Of a DNA stretch of 64,000 nt, positions 25,733 through 34,665 are shown one piece after another. Position 1 is the first letter of the stretch, and each line of letters starts with the position of its first letter. Source of the DNA: Mesorhizobium sp. WSM4313. GTDB taxonomy: Bacteria > Pseudomonadota > Alphaproteobacteria > Rhizobiales > Rhizobiaceae. The DNA lies in the NCBI RefSeq assembly GCF_002294725.1, contig NZ_NSFT01000003.1, forward strand, positions 186,001 to 250,000. Direction: 5' to 3'. Both the position numbers and the translations under genes were made by a program. The notes below the pieces were generated by a model, which saw only the letters and a list, made by a program, of their open reading frames with translations, had not been told where the DNA came from and did no database searches.

Positions 25733-26608
25733 GTGGGCATTCTGATCGGACTTGTGGTGACGCTCGGCTGCGTTCTCGGCGGCTTCATGGCCATGGGCGG
25801 CCATCTGCATGTGCTGCTGCAGCCGTGGGAAGCGGTGGTGATCTGCGGCGCCGCGCTCGGCACCTTCCTCGTCGCCAATCCGATGAAGACGGTCAAGGAT
25901 ACCGGCAAGGGCATTCTCGAAGCCTTCAAGCAGGCGGTGCCGAAGGAGCGCGACTACCTCGAGACGCTGGGCGTCCTGCACAGCCTGATGCGCGAGCTGC
26001 GCTCGAAGTCGCGCAGCGAGGTCGAGGCGCATATCGACAATCCGGAGGAGTCGGCCATCTTCCAGGCCTTTCCGACCGTGCTGAAGAACCACGACCTGAC
26101 CCATTTCATCTGCGACTACTGCCGCATCATCATCATCGGCAACGCTCGCTCGCATGAGATCGAGGCGCTGATGGACGAGGAGATCCAGACGATCCGTACC
26201 GACAAGCTGAAGGCCTATCACGCGATGGTCGCGGTCGGCGACGGCCTGCCGGCGCTGGGCATCGTCGCGGCCGTGCTCGGCGTGGTGAAGGCGATGGGTG
26301 CGCTGGACCAGTCGCCGGAAATCCTCGGCGGCCTGATCGGCGCGGCACTCGTCGGAACCTTCCTCGGCATCTTCCTGTCCTATGCGGTGGTCGGTCCGGT
26401 TGCCACGAAGATCAAGACGGTGCGCGAAAAGAAGAACCGCCTCTACATCATCGTCAAGCAGACGCTGCTTGCGTATATGAACGGGGCCCTGCCGCAGGTG
26501 GCGATCGAATTCGGCCGCAAGACCATATCCTCTTACGAACGTCCGACGATCGATGCGGTGGAGCAGAGCACCATGAACGCCGGCACCGCCGAGAAGAAGG
26601 CGGCCTGA
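25733..26608 (+). CDS. motA: Flagellar stator protein MotA (GTG start)
   Basis: The 291-residue product has four membrane segments: about 1-22, 33-50, then two near 168-190 ([20 protein letters not shown]) and 200-225 ([20 protein letters not shown]). The conserved proline of the channel lies in DGLPALG. A cytoplasmic loop of about 110 residues contacts FliG. The GTG start is supported by AAGGA seven bases upstream. motA heads an operon with the three switch genes, while its partner motB lies in the separate fliF operon, an arrangement typical of rhizobia. Confidence 0.96.
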   Translation: MGILIGLVVTLGCVLGGFMAMGGHLHVLLQPWEAVVICGAALGTFLVANPMKTVKDTGKGILEAFKQAVPKERDYLETLGVLHSLMRELRSKSRSEVEAHIDNPEESAIFQAFPTVLKNHDLTHFICDYCRIIIIGNARSHEIEALMDEEIQTIRTDKLKAYHAMVAVGDGLPALGIVAAVLGVVKAMGALDQSPEILGGLIGAALVGTFLGIFLSYAVVGPVATKIKTVREKKNRLYIIVKQTLLAYMNGALPQVAIEFGRKTISSYERPTIDAVEQSTMNAGTAEKKAA

Positions 26609-26642
26609 GCATGCTCCATCGCAGACAGGGCCGCCTGCCGTC

Positions 26643-27578
26643 ATGACCAGTCCGGCCAGTCCGTCAGAAACGCGGGCCTTGATCATCGAGCGGCTCGTCG
26701 GCGACAGCGGCGAGGCGGCGCAGGTGATCGGCGTCGGCCGCGGCATGGCCGAGCGGGCGCTGCCGTTGCTGCAGAAGGCGCTTGTCGCAGAACTCGGCGC
26801 GGCGGTGACCGTCGATCTGCAAGTGGTAGAGGTCGGCCGCGTTCCAGAGGCGCGGTCGCGCGCCGGCGATGCCTTCGCGCTGACCATCGTATCCTCGCCG
26901 GCCTCGGCCGACGCCATGACGCTGGTGATGGATGCGCATGCGGTGGCCGTCATGGTGAGCGCGCTGTTCGGCGGCGATCCCGACCAGCCGGTGGCGCCGA
27001 TCGAGCGCGACCTGTCGCAGATCGAGGCCGATGTCGCGACCATGGTGTTCCAGGAGGTCGCGGCGGCGCTCAACGGATCCGGCAAGCGCTCGCTCGAGCT
27101 GCGCCTGCCGGTGCCAAAGGCGACGTCGGGCGGCGAAGCGAGGCGGCGCGTGCTGCGCGACGGCGCCGCGGTCCGCATCGTGTTCGGTGTCTCCACGCCG
27201 ACCGATACCGGCACCATCACGGTGATGATTCCGCAGCGCGTCCTTCTGTCTACGCGCGGAGCCACCGCCAGAACCGAAGAAGGCGAAGCCAGTGAATTCG
27301 ACTGGCGGGCCCGCTTCTCCGAAGAGGTGATGCGCTCGACCGTCCGGCTCGAAGCGACGATGCCGCTCGCCCGGCTGACGCTCGGCGACCTCGCCGCGTT
27401 CGAGCCCGGCCAGGTGATCGAATTGGAGGAGAACGCCCAGCTCAACGCCAAGCTCAGCGCCCGCGACAAGACCCTGTTTGTCTGCGAGTTCGGCAAGCTG
27501 GGACAGAACTACACCGTCCGCATCAGCCATCCGCATGATGCCGGGCAGGATTTCATCGACGGACTGTTGCCGGGCTGA
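26643..27578 (+). CDS. fliM: Flagellar motor switch protein FliM
   Basis: The 311-residue product contains a CheC-like middle region (about 40-200) and a C-terminal SpoA domain (about 215-311: RSTVRLEATMPLARLTLGDL, then GQVIELEENAQLNAKL). It lacks the N-terminal EIDALL-type peptide that binds CheY-P in enteric FliM. It starts MTSPASPSETRALIIERLVG instead, so the CheY contact must differ. The gene follows motA by 34 bases. Confidence 0.9.
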   Translation: MTSPASPSETRALIIERLVGDSGEAAQVIGVGRGMAERALPLLQKALVAELGAAVTVDLQVVEVGRVPEARSRAGDAFALTIVSSPASADAMTLVMDAHAVAVMVSALFGGDPDQPVAPIERDLSQIEADVATMVFQEVAAALNGSGKRSLELRLPVPKATSGGEARRRVLRDGAAVRIVFGVSTPTDTGTITVMIPQRVLLSTRGATARTEEGEASEFDWRARFSEEVMRSTVRLEATMPLARLTLGDLAAFEPGQVIELEENAQLNAKLSARDKTLFVCEFGKLGQNYTVRISHPHDAGQDFIDGLLPG

Positions 27579-27608
27579 CGCCAGGCACGGGATTCATGGA
27601 GACGACAG

Positions 27609-27989
27609 ATGGCAAAAACCAAGGTGGAAGCCGAACCCGATCAGCCCGACGAGCAGCTCGACCGCGCCATCGAGGAACTGCGCGGCGTGCTGCGGGAAGA
27701 GGAGAGGCGTCCGGACGCCGCCCTTCAGTCGAGCGCCAATTCCTCGATCATCATGACCATTCCGGTCGACGTCCAGATCATCCTCGGCAGCACGGAGATG
27801 CCGGTGTCGGAGCTGATGGCGCTGCAGAAGGGTTCCACGGTCGCGCTCAATCGCCGTATCGGCGAGCCGGTCGACGTCGTGGTCAACGGCCGCAGAATAG
27901 CGCGCGGCGAGATCACGGTGCTGGAAAGCGATCCGACGCGTTTCGGGATCCGGCTCACCGAAATCATCGCCGCGACGAAGAGCGCCTGA
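27609..27989 (+). CDS. fliN: Flagellar motor switch protein FliN
   Basis: The 126-residue product has an acidic N-terminal helix ([20 protein letters not shown]) and a SpoA domain (about 45-120: [40 protein letters not shown]). This is normal for FliN, the cytoplasmic base of the C ring, which also docks FliH. It lies between fliM and fliG in the switch operon. Confidence 0.96.
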   Translation: MAKTKVEAEPDQPDEQLDRAIEELRGVLREEERRPDAALQSSANSSIIMTIPVDVQIILGSTEMPVSELMALQKGSTVALNRRIGEPVDVVVNGRRIARGEITVLESDPTRFGIRLTEIIAATKSA

Positions 27990-28032
27990 GAATGGCCGGC
28001 GGGCGGACCAATCGGCAGCGAGGACAACACGC

Positions 28033-29055
28033 ATGACGACGGCATTGGCGCTCACACGTCCGCAAAAGGCGGCGGCCATATTGGTGGCCATGGGCAAGCC
28101 CGCGGCCAGCCGCCTGCTCAAATTCTTCAAACAGGACGAGCTGAAGGCGCTGATCGAGGGCGCGCGTCTCCTACGCACCATTCCGCAGGCTGATCTGGAA
28201 CGGATCGTCGCCGAGTTCGAAGCCGAGTTCACCGAGGGCGCCGGCCTGCTCGATTCAGCCGACCGGATGGACACGATCCTCAACGAATCGCTGTCGCCCG
28301 AGGAAATGAGCGCCATCATGGGCGACAAGAAATTCGAGCCTGTCCCGGAAGGACCTGCGCCGATATGGCCGGACCTAGAAAAGCTCGAGCCGGCGCGCCT
28401 TGGCAGCTTCCTTGCGGGCGAGCATCCGCAGACATCGGCCATGGTGCTGTCGAAGCTTGCGCCGCAGACAGCCGCTAACGTGCTGCTCACCATGGAAAAA
28501 CCGATGCGCAGCCAGATCATCAAGCGCATGGTGACAATGGCCAACATCCCGGACGCGGCATCGCGGATCGTCGAGAACCAGCTGCGCGTGAGCGTGCTGT
28601 CGCAGAAAGCCAGCCGGGACACCACTGCCGGCCAGGAGCGCGTCGCCAGCATGCTCAATGAAATGGCGAAGCCGGAACTGGACGACCTTATGCAGGACCT
28701 GGAGGAAGCCGGCACGCCAGATCTCGCCGGCGTCAGGTCGCGGCTGTTCGCCTTCGACGATCTGCCGCTGCTGCCGCAAAAAGCCCGGGTTCTGCTGTTC
28801 GACGGATTGTCGACGGAGCTCGTCACGCTGGCGCTGCGCGGCGCGCCGCCGGAACTCGCCGAATCGGTGCTCTCGGCGATCGGCGCACGCTCCCGCCGCA
28901 TGATCGAATCCGAGCTCGGACAAGGATCGGAAGGCATTGCCCTTGCCGACATCATGGCGGCGCGCAAGAGCATATCGGTCGCGGCCATCCGGCTGTCGCG
29001 CGAAGGGGCTTTCGAGCTGCCCTCGACGCAGACCGCCACCGCCGAAGCCGCCTGA
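28033..29055 (+). CDS. fliG: Flagellar motor switch protein FliG
   Basis: The 340-residue product has the three armadillo-like domains of FliG: N-terminal FliF-binding (TRPQKAAAILVAMGKPAASR), middle (LAGEHPQTSAMVLSKLAPQT) and C-terminal torque domain (SRLFAFDDLPLLPQKARVLL). The charged FDDLP segment contacts MotA. The length matches enteric FliG (331). It lies 43 bases after fliN. Confidence 0.96.
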   Translation: MTTALALTRPQKAAAILVAMGKPAASRLLKFFKQDELKALIEGARLLRTIPQADLERIVAEFEAEFTEGAGLLDSADRMDTILNESLSPEEMSAIMGDKKFEPVPEGPAPIWPDLEKLEPARLGSFLAGEHPQTSAMVLSKLAPQTAANVLLTMEKPMRSQIIKRMVTMANIPDAASRIVENQLRVSVLSQKASRDTTAGQERVASMLNEMAKPELDDLMQDLEEAGTPDLAGVRSRLFAFDDLPLLPQKARVLLFDGLSTELVTLALRGAPPELAESVLSAIGARSRRMIESELGQGSEGIALADIMAARKSISVAAIRLSREGAFELPSTQTATAEAA

Positions 29056-29079
29056 CGATCATAGCCCGGTCAGGACGCC

Positions 29080-30162
29080 ATGGCTGAAGCGGTCGACAAG
29101 GATTCCAAAACAGAGGAAGCCACAGAAAAGAAGATCCGCGACACGATCGAACAGGGCAAGCTGCCCCATTCGCGTGAGACCGCGATCTTTGCCTCCTTCC
29201 TCGCCATACTGGTTTTCGCCGTCTTCTACGCCAAGGACGCGATCGTCGATCTCGGCATGTTCCTGTCGACGTTCCTGGAAAAGCCGGAAGCCTGGCCGAT
29301 GGACACCGAGACCGACGTCATCTCGCTCTACAAGCAGGTCTTGGTCGAGATCGGCGGCGCTGTCGTCAGCCTGCTGGTGCTGCTGACGGTTGCCGGCATC
29401 GGCGCCTCGGTGTTCCAGAACATGCCGCAAATCGTCGGCGAGCGGATCAGGCCGCAACTGTCGCGCATCTCGATCGCCAAGGGCTGGAGCCGGATGTTCG
29501 GCGTGCAGGGCTGGGTCGAATTCCTGAGATCGCTGGCCAAGCTCGGCTTCGCTATCGCGGTGTTGACCTTCACGCTCTCGGAAGATCATCGCAAGCTGCT
29601 CGCCGGCATGATCACCAATCCAGCCTCGTTCGGCCTGGTCATACGCGGCATCTTCGTCGACATATTGGTGGCGATCGTCTTCGTCATGGGGCTGATCGCG
29701 GTGGTCGACATCGTCTGGTCGCGTTTCCACTGGCGGCGTGACCTGCGCATGACCAAGCAGGAAGTCAAGGACGAGCTGAAGCAGTCGGAAGGCGATCCGA
29801 TCGTCAAGTCGCGGCTGCGCTCGCTGGCGCGCGACCGGGCGCGCAAACGCATGATGACGGCCGTGCCGCGCGCGACGCTGGTGATCGCCAATCCGACGCA
29901 CTATTCGATCGCGCTGAAATATGTGCGCGAGGAGGATTCCGCGCCGATCGTGCTGGCCAAGGGACAGGACCTGGTGGCGCTCAAGATCCGTGAGATCGCC
30001 AGGGAGAACAACATCCCGATCTTCGAGGACGTGGCGCTCGCGCGCTCCATGTACAAGCAAGTTTCGGTTGATAGCGTGATCCCATCGCAATTCTATCAGG
30101 CGGTCGCCGAGTTGGTGCGGATCGTCTACTCGAAGAAGGCAGCGCGAAAAGCAACCCAATGA
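29080..30162 (+). CDS. flhB: Flagellar export switch protein FlhB
   Basis: The 360-residue product opens with the FlhB tail (AEAVDKDSKTEEATEKKIRD) and has four membrane helices (about 32-52, 88-112, 152-166, 188-212). It carries the autocleavage motif NPTH at 271-274 in VIANPTHYSIALKY. Cleavage between Asn271 and Pro272 allows the FliK-triggered switch in export specificity. It is read 25 bases after fliG and followed 17 bases later by an unassigned gene. Confidence 0.96.
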   Translation: MAEAVDKDSKTEEATEKKIRDTIEQGKLPHSRETAIFASFLAILVFAVFYAKDAIVDLGMFLSTFLEKPEAWPMDTETDVISLYKQVLVEIGGAVVSLLVLLTVAGIGASVFQNMPQIVGERIRPQLSRISIAKGWSRMFGVQGWVEFLRSLAKLGFAIAVLTFTLSEDHRKLLAGMITNPASFGLVIRGIFVDILVAIVFVMGLIAVVDIVWSRFHWRRDLRMTKQEVKDELKQSEGDPIVKSRLRSLARDRARKRMMTAVPRATLVIANPTHYSIALKYVREEDSAPIVLAKGQDLVALKIREIARENNIPIFEDVALARSMYKQVSVDSVIPSQFYQAVAELVRIVYSKKAARKATQ

Positions 30163-30179
30163 ACGGACGCCGCTAACCC

Positions 30180-30617
30180 ATGGACCGGCAACCACACGCC
30201 AATTCCCGCGAGCTGATCGTCGCCAGCGCCATCGAGCCCGTGGTGGGCGAATTGAGGCTCATCGACGTTGCCGACTATATCGCCTTCATCCGGCTTGAGC
30301 ATTTCGCCTGCCTCTCGGACCTAGTGGATTCGGCGGCCGAGCTCTACTTCCGGCCGGGCATGCTGCGGCTCGGCCATGGCGGCGAGGCGCATGTCGACTG
30401 GAGCGGCAGCCCGCGCATCGTGCTCGACCTCGAGCTTCGGCCGCGCGGCGTGACGGTCTATTTCCAGCTTACGCTGATCGAGCACGAGGCAGCTGTGACG
30501 GTCAACTACGTGTCGTTCGAGAAGCCTGGCGAGACGCCCGAGCACAACACGGCCTTGCTCGAGGACGCGATCGAAGAGGCTCGCATCCGCAGGACCGAGC
30601 CGCTGGCATTCCCCTGA
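30180..30617 (+). CDS. Conserved hypothetical protein downstream of flhB
   Basis: The 145-residue product is not a family I recognise. It has an N-terminal helical segment (ELRLIDVADYIAFIRLEHFA, DLVDSAAELYFRPGMLRLGH) and a beta-rich centre (PRIVLDLELRPRGVTVYFQL, AAVTVNYVSFEK). It has no signal peptide or membrane helix and no cysteines beyond one. It is probably cytoplasmic and co-transcribed with flhB, being 17 bases downstream with the same strand and codon use. A RIME-like repeat follows it before convergent visR. Confidence 0.7.
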   Translation: MDRQPHANSRELIVASAIEPVVGELRLIDVADYIAFIRLEHFACLSDLVDSAAELYFRPGMLRLGHGGEAHVDWSGSPRIVLDLELRPRGVTVYFQLTLIEHEAAVTVNYVSFEKPGETPEHNTALLEDAIEEARIRRTEPLAFP

Positions 30618-30640
30618 GATTGATAGCAGGCGAGCCAACC

Positions 30641-30746
30641 TAAAGCGCGTCGCAATCTTTTGGATTCGCTCCCTGCGCTTTAGGCTTTTGATTTTGCGCA
30701 TGTCTTTGCCCCGAAACCAGTTCCCACTTTCGGGAGACATGCTTTA
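30641..30746. repeat. RIME-like intergenic mosaic repeat, copy 4
   Basis: The gap between the convergent flhB-operon gene and visR is filled by a two-module element. A TAAAGCG...CGCTTTA palindrome (30641-30682) is followed by GCATGTC, the core CCGAAACCAGTTCCCAC and the closing GACATGC (30698-30742). Either hairpin could help end transcription from both sides. Confidence 0.75.
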
Positions 30747-30778
30747 GCCGCGGCATGTTCAGCGCCGCAGGCGTGACG

Positions 30779-31549
30779 TCACTCGATCAAGCCGAGCCGC
30801 AACGCCTTGGCGACCGCCTGGTTGCGGTTCACCGCGTTGAGCTTCTGCGTCGACTGGGTGAGGTACTGGTTGGCGGTATGCACCGAGAGCTTGAGGAGCT
30901 TGGCGATCTCCTCGCTGGTGTTGCCGTTGGCGGTCAGCTTCAGGCATTCCAGCTCGCGCTTGGAGATTGAACGCGCCCTGCCGGTGTCGCCGGGGCGGAT
31001 GCGGGCGACCGCCGCGAAAAGCGCGAAGGAGCGGGCGTGGATCTCGCACAGCGTTTCGTCGGACAGCGCGATCTCCGAGCCGAGAAAGACGACCAGACCG
31101 CATTGGCCGCGATCGGCATGCACCGGAAAGGCGATGCCGTTGGTGCCGGGCGCCAGCGGCGTGGTCGGCTCCGCCCAGGCGAGCGAGTGGAAGACCTGCC
31201 GCGATCCGGCGCTGCCGTCGTCGGCCCACCAACGCGGCGCCGTCGAGAGCCGGCTGTGGCGCACCATGTCCTCGCCATTGGCGCCGGAGATGAACTTGGT
31301 CGCGACCGCGGTGCCGGGATAGTCGGAATCGAAACACGCCACGAGACGTTCGCGCTCGGGCGAGGGGCTGACGAAATAGAGGCCGAACGCCGAGGCATTG
31401 ATATCGACCGCAATCCAGCGGCAGCGACGCACGGCATCCGGAATGGTGACCGCTTGATGGGTCTCCGAGCCGAGCGAGAAGGCGCCGAACGGATTGCGCT
31501 GATCGTTGAAAAGGGCGGCGGCCGCCTCTTTGACCTGTGCGTGCTTCAA
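30779..31549 (-). CDS. visR: LuxR-family motility regulator VisR
   Basis: The 256-residue product has an N-terminal ligand-binding-like domain (about 1-185) and a C-terminal LuxR helix-turn-helix (about 190-256: SKRELECLKLTANGNTSEEI, then LSVHTANQYL). VisR and VisN act together at the top of the S. meliloti flagellar hierarchy and are thought to form a heterodimer. The ATG overlaps the visN stop by ATGA, consistent with equimolar translation. Confidence 0.92.
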   Translation of the reverse strand: MKHAQVKEAAAALFNDQRNPFGAFSLGSETHQAVTIPDAVRRCRWIAVDINASAFGLYFVSPSPERERLVACFDSDYPGTAVATKFISGANGEDMVRHSRLSTAPRWWADDGSAGSRQVFHSLAWAEPTTPLAPGTNGIAFPVHADRGQCGLVVFLGSEIALSDETLCEIHARSFALFAAVARIRPGDTGRARSISKRELECLKLTANGNTSEEIAKLLKLSVHTANQYLTQSTQKLNAVNRNQAVAKALRLGLIE

Positions 31550-32256
31550 ATGATGCCGCTCCTGATCGCGGTCGCGATCGCCATCGCGCGGTTGCTGGCC
31601 GCGAACTTCTGGATGGCGTGCGTGATGTAGCTGTTGACGGTGTTCGACGAGACGCCGAGGATGACAGCCACCTCATCGGTGGTCTTGCCTTCCGAGACCC
31701 AGAACAGGCACTCGCGTTCGCGGTCCGACAGCGGATCCTGCATGGATGCCGCCGCGATCAGCTGCGGGATGCTGGAAAGCGCATAGCAGCATTTGAGCTG
31801 TGCCTTCATCAGCGCAGCCAGGTCGATCCTGCCTGCCTCGGCGGCCGAGAACAGCACGAACAGGCGCTGCCGGCCGACATTGAGCCGCAGCGAATAGATT
31901 TCGGCGTGGCCGAGCACGTCGAGCAGGCGGGCTTCCTCGCCGGTCAGCAACGCGCCGGCGTCGGGCGCGTGCGCCGCCACCAACGGCTTCGGGCGTACGC
32001 CCGGCGCCACGGTCAAGGGGCCCAGCGCCAAATTGGCGATCAGCCTTTTGCCGATCAGCTCTATGGCGTCGAAGATCCAGTTGGAGGAGACGATGCGCGC
32101 ATCGTTACGGTCCTGGTCATGCACGATGGCGACCAGCATGTAGCTGTCGGCGCCGATATCGGCGGCGAGCTGCATGAAGAAGCTGGTGAGATCGCCGCGC
32201 GACGTCAGGCGCGAGCCTGAAGCGTCGGGTTGGAGAAGCGCGGCGGGACTGCTCAT
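31546..32256 (-). CDS. visN: LuxR-family motility regulator VisN
   Basis: From MSSPAALLQPDASG the product is 236 residues; a GTG at 32352 would add 32 residues of low-confidence basic sequence. The N half is a sensor-like domain and the C end a LuxR helix-turn-helix (SDRERECLFWVSEGKTTDEV, LGVSSNTVNSYITHAI). Neither candidate start has a strong ribosome site. With VisR it should control rem/ftcR and hence the whole island. A candidate promoter lies at 32490-32518, which implies a leader of over 200 bases. Confidence 0.9.
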   Translation of the reverse strand: MSSPAALLQPDASGSRLTSRGDLTSFFMQLAADIGADSYMLVAIVHDQDRNDARIVSSNWIFDAIELIGKRLIANLALGPLTVAPGVRPKPLVAAHAPDAGALLTGEEARLLDVLGHAEIYSLRLNVGRQRLFVLFSAAEAGRIDLAALMKAQLKCCYALSSIPQLIAAASMQDPLSDRERECLFWVSEGKTTDEVAVILGVSSNTVNSYITHAIQKFAASNRAMAIATAIRSGII

Positions 32257-32489
32257 TTTAATTCTTGGATTCTTGCCGGAATCGATCCTTGTGCCCGGTG
32301 CTGGCGAAGCCAACGGCCGGACCCGAAACGCGTCACGTTTACGAAGACACACTCACGGGCGCGAACGGCGCCCAACCGCGCCGAATCCTTCTAGGGAACG
32401 CGAAACCGTCCGCGTCTGGTGCCGGCCTGACGCCGGACTCGAGACTTTGGGTGGTCGCCGCGCCCCCGTGGACCGGCTGATTCGGGTCT

Positions 32490-32518
32490 AATCTACCCGC
32501 AGATGAATCTGACATCAA
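32490..32518 (-). promoter_or_regulatory. Candidate sigma-70 promoter of visNR
   Basis: On the minus strand TTGATG (32518-32513) and TAGATT (32495-32490) are separated by 17 bases, a good housekeeping match. Immediately upstream is a perfect 6-bp inverted repeat CGATTT-GACA-AAATCG (32522-32537), which could be an operator. The rest of the 32257-32687 gap shows no gene; it holds the long visN leader and the terminator of the next gene. Confidence 0.45.
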
Positions 32519-32635
32519 ACGCGATTTGACAAAATCGAATCCGATGGACTCGCATTGCGACTCAGCAGCCGGTCTTCGCGTTATTTGGCGGTAGTTCAAA
32601 GCTGAATTGAGCCGATGATTTCGAGGCGAGGTCGT

Positions 32636-32668
32636 AAAAAAATACGCCCCCGGTTGCATCCGGGAGCG
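32636..32668 (-). terminator. Rho-independent terminator of the acetylpolyamine amidohydrolase gene
   Basis: On the minus strand a stem CGCTCCCGG (one mismatch) with CCGGGGGCG and a 6-base loop is followed by TATTTTTTT. It begins about 20 bases past the stop codon of the gene at 32688-33719. Confidence 0.85.
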
Positions 32669-32687
32669 CATGGCCTTGAACAGGGGC

Positions 32688-33719
32688 TTAGCGATCCTCG
32701 AAGCCGGTCAGCACGCCGACGGCGTTGATGCCGATCTCTTCCACGGCGTAGCCGCCTTCCATGACGAACAACGTCGGCAGGCCGAGCTTGGCGATACGGC
32801 GACCGATCTTGGGATAGTCGACGCTCTTCAGCTTGAACTGGCTGATCGGGTCCTTCTCGAAAGTGTCGACGCCGAGCGAGACGATGACGACATCGGGGGC
32901 GTAGGCCGTGAGCTTGGCGCAGGCGTCCTCCAGCGACGCGCTCCAGCCGTCCCAATCGGTGCCGAAAGGCATCGGATAATTGATGTTGAAACCTTCGCCT
33001 TCGCCTTCGCCGCGCTCGTCGGCATGGCCAAGGAAGAACGGATACTCGACCATCGGGTTACCATGCAGGTTGAGCACCTGGACGTCGCCGCGGCGATAGA
33101 AGATCTCCTGCGTGCCGTTGCCGTGATGGTAGTCGACATCGAGAATGGAGACACGGCTTGCGCCGTGGTCGCGGAACCACTGCGCGACCACGGCGGCGTT
33201 GTTGATGAAGCAATAGCCGCCCATGAAGGCAGCGCCGGCATGATGTCCAGGCGGGCGGCAAAGCGCGAAGGCGCTGCGTTCGCCGTCCTTGACCAGGGCG
33301 GCGGCGGTCAGCGCCACGTCATAGGAGGACTTGATCGCCGCCCAGGTGCCTTCGACGAAGGTGGCGCCGGCATCGAAGGAGTAATAGCCGAGCAAGGCAT
33401 CGATGCGCTTCGGCGGCACGTCGCCGCGCAGGCCGCGCGTCGGCCAGGTGAAGCCCATGGCCGATCCAGTGAAGCCGGCGGCGACCCATTCCGGCCATAC
33501 CGTCGGCAGGAAGTCGATGTAGGGGGCTTCATGCACACGTTTTGCGGCGGCGAGGTCGTGCTCGGTCGGTCCGATGATCGGCCCGAGTTTCTCGCTCTCC
33601 ACCCGCGCCTTGATGAATTCGGCCCGCGACGGCTTCTCGAAACCCGGCACGATGGCCGACGTGACCAGTTCCATCTGGCCTGAATGGCCGGCATGAAGTG
33701 GCGAATAGACAGTTTTCAT
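32688..33719 (-). CDS. Acetylpolyamine amidohydrolase (histone deacetylase superfamily)
   Basis: The 343-residue product is a zinc deacetylase. Catalytic-type residues are His159 and His160 in RPPGHHAG, the zinc ligands Asp196 and His198 in LDVDYHHGNG, and Asp285 in SLGVDTF. Spacing and length closely follow Mycoplana ramosa acetylpolyamine amidohydrolase (341 residues). It should remove acetyl groups from acetylated spermidine, putrescine or cadaverine in the cytoplasm. A TetR gene lies upstream on the same strand, and a PotABCD-type importer follows on the other strand, which supports a polyamine role over histone-like targets. Confidence 0.88.
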   Translation of the reverse strand: MKTVYSPLHAGHSGQMELVTSAIVPGFEKPSRAEFIKARVESEKLGPIIGPTEHDLAAAKRVHEAPYIDFLPTVWPEWVAAGFTGSAMGFTWPTRGLRGDVPPKRIDALLGYYSFDAGATFVEGTWAAIKSSYDVALTAAALVKDGERSAFALCRPPGHHAGAAFMGGYCFINNAAVVAQWFRDHGASRVSILDVDYHHGNGTQEIFYRRGDVQVLNLHGNPMVEYPFFLGHADERGEGEGEGFNINYPMPFGTDWDGWSASLEDACAKLTAYAPDVVIVSLGVDTFEKDPISQFKLKSVDYPKIGRRIAKLGLPTLFVMEGGYAVEEIGINAVGVLTGFEDR

Positions 33720-33761
33720 GGAAACTCCCCTGGAAATGCGAAATCGGTTGGAAGTGCGAAA

Positions 33762-34451
33762 TCACTCGAGATTGAGATGAGGGCTGACCAGAGCGAGCCA
33801 CATGGCTTCCACATCGTCCTCGATGAGGTCGTATGTCCTGCGATCCCTCTTCAGCCCGACAAGCCGGCAGACATGGCCGACTTCCATCATCAGCACGCCG
33901 AGCCGGCTGGCGACCTTGTCTTCGAGAGACGGATTCACATGCTGCAGCCACGCGGCGTAAAGGGCGACGATCTCTTTGTCGTATTCGTCCTGGATCGGCC
34001 TCAGGTCGGCGTTGCCGGATATGGCCTCGATCACCGGCATCAGCGTGGCGTTCTCGAGATAGAGCCTCGATGTGTCGGCGAAGAGCTTGCGCACCTCGCG
34101 CCGAAACTCGTCACGGTTGGTCGGCCGGGGGACGTTGATGCGTTTCCGGATCACCTCGGGAAAAGACGACAGCCAGCGCCGGGCCAGGTCCAGAAGAATG
34201 GCTTCCTTGTTGGGAAAGTACTGATAGACGGAGCCCACCGACAGGCCCGCGCGCTGCGCGATGGCGAGCGTCGTCGGCGTTCTGGTTCCTTGCTCTCGCG
34301 TCAGGATCAGGGCCGCATCGAGAATCCTGTCGACCACCTTGCTTGACCGTTGTTGCCGCGGCTGCTTGCGCGGTTCGAGCGCTATTCTGGTCTTGCGGTC
34401 GAGACTGCGCTTCACTGCTTGTTGCCCCCGTTCCCCGCTCGGCCTCGCCAT
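33762..34451 (-). CDS. TetR-family transcriptional regulator
   Basis: From MARPSGERGQQAVK the product is 229 residues. The N-terminal helix-turn-helix (about 38-85: VVDRILDAALILTREQGTRT, AGLSVGSVYQYFPNKEAILL) is a clear TetR signature. The C-terminal ligand domain is not recognisable to a specific inducer. It is read 42 bases before the acetylpolyamine amidohydrolase gene, and divergently from the amidohydrolase and transporter genes. It most likely controls this cluster, with a polyamine or an acetyl or amide derivative as ligand. Confidence 0.88.
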   Translation of the reverse strand: MARPSGERGQQAVKRSLDRKTRIALEPRKQPRQQRSSKVVDRILDAALILTREQGTRTPTTLAIAQRAGLSVGSVYQYFPNKEAILLDLARRWLSSFPEVIRKRINVPRPTNRDEFRREVRKLFADTSRLYLENATLMPVIEAISGNADLRPIQDEYDKEIVALYAAWLQHVNPSLEDKVASRLGVLMMEVGHVCRLVGLKRDRRTYDLIEDDVEAMWLALVSPHLNLE

Positions 34452-34665
34452 CGGCGTGCGGTGCAGTCCACAGTACATTCTAAATCCGGCATGTTGACAA
34501 ACGCGAATAATCAGTCGCATTCTTTATCCACGCTGTCTTCCACGATAACAAGGGGAATTTCGAAGACGGCGCATCGGCATCGATTTGTCCCACGGCGCTG
34601 TCCATATGGAGCGGCGGCTCGTTGGGTCTGGCGTTGCCGATCCCTCAGCAAAATGTGGAGTCGCG
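34452..34665. promoter_or_regulatory. Divergent regulatory region between the TetR gene and the amidohydrolase gene
   Basis: A TTGACA at 34494-34499 could be the rightward -35 box, and on the minus strand TTGTTA followed 17 bases later by GATAAA could serve the TetR gene. A spaced inverted repeat GTCTTC (34535-34540) with GAAGAC (34562-34567) is a possible operator. All are weak, motif-only calls. Confidence 0.3.

Noticed and set aside
25625-27496. Open reading frame of 623 codons antisense to motA and fliM
   Set aside because: The sense strand encodes unmistakable MotA and FliM; the antisense product is low complexity.
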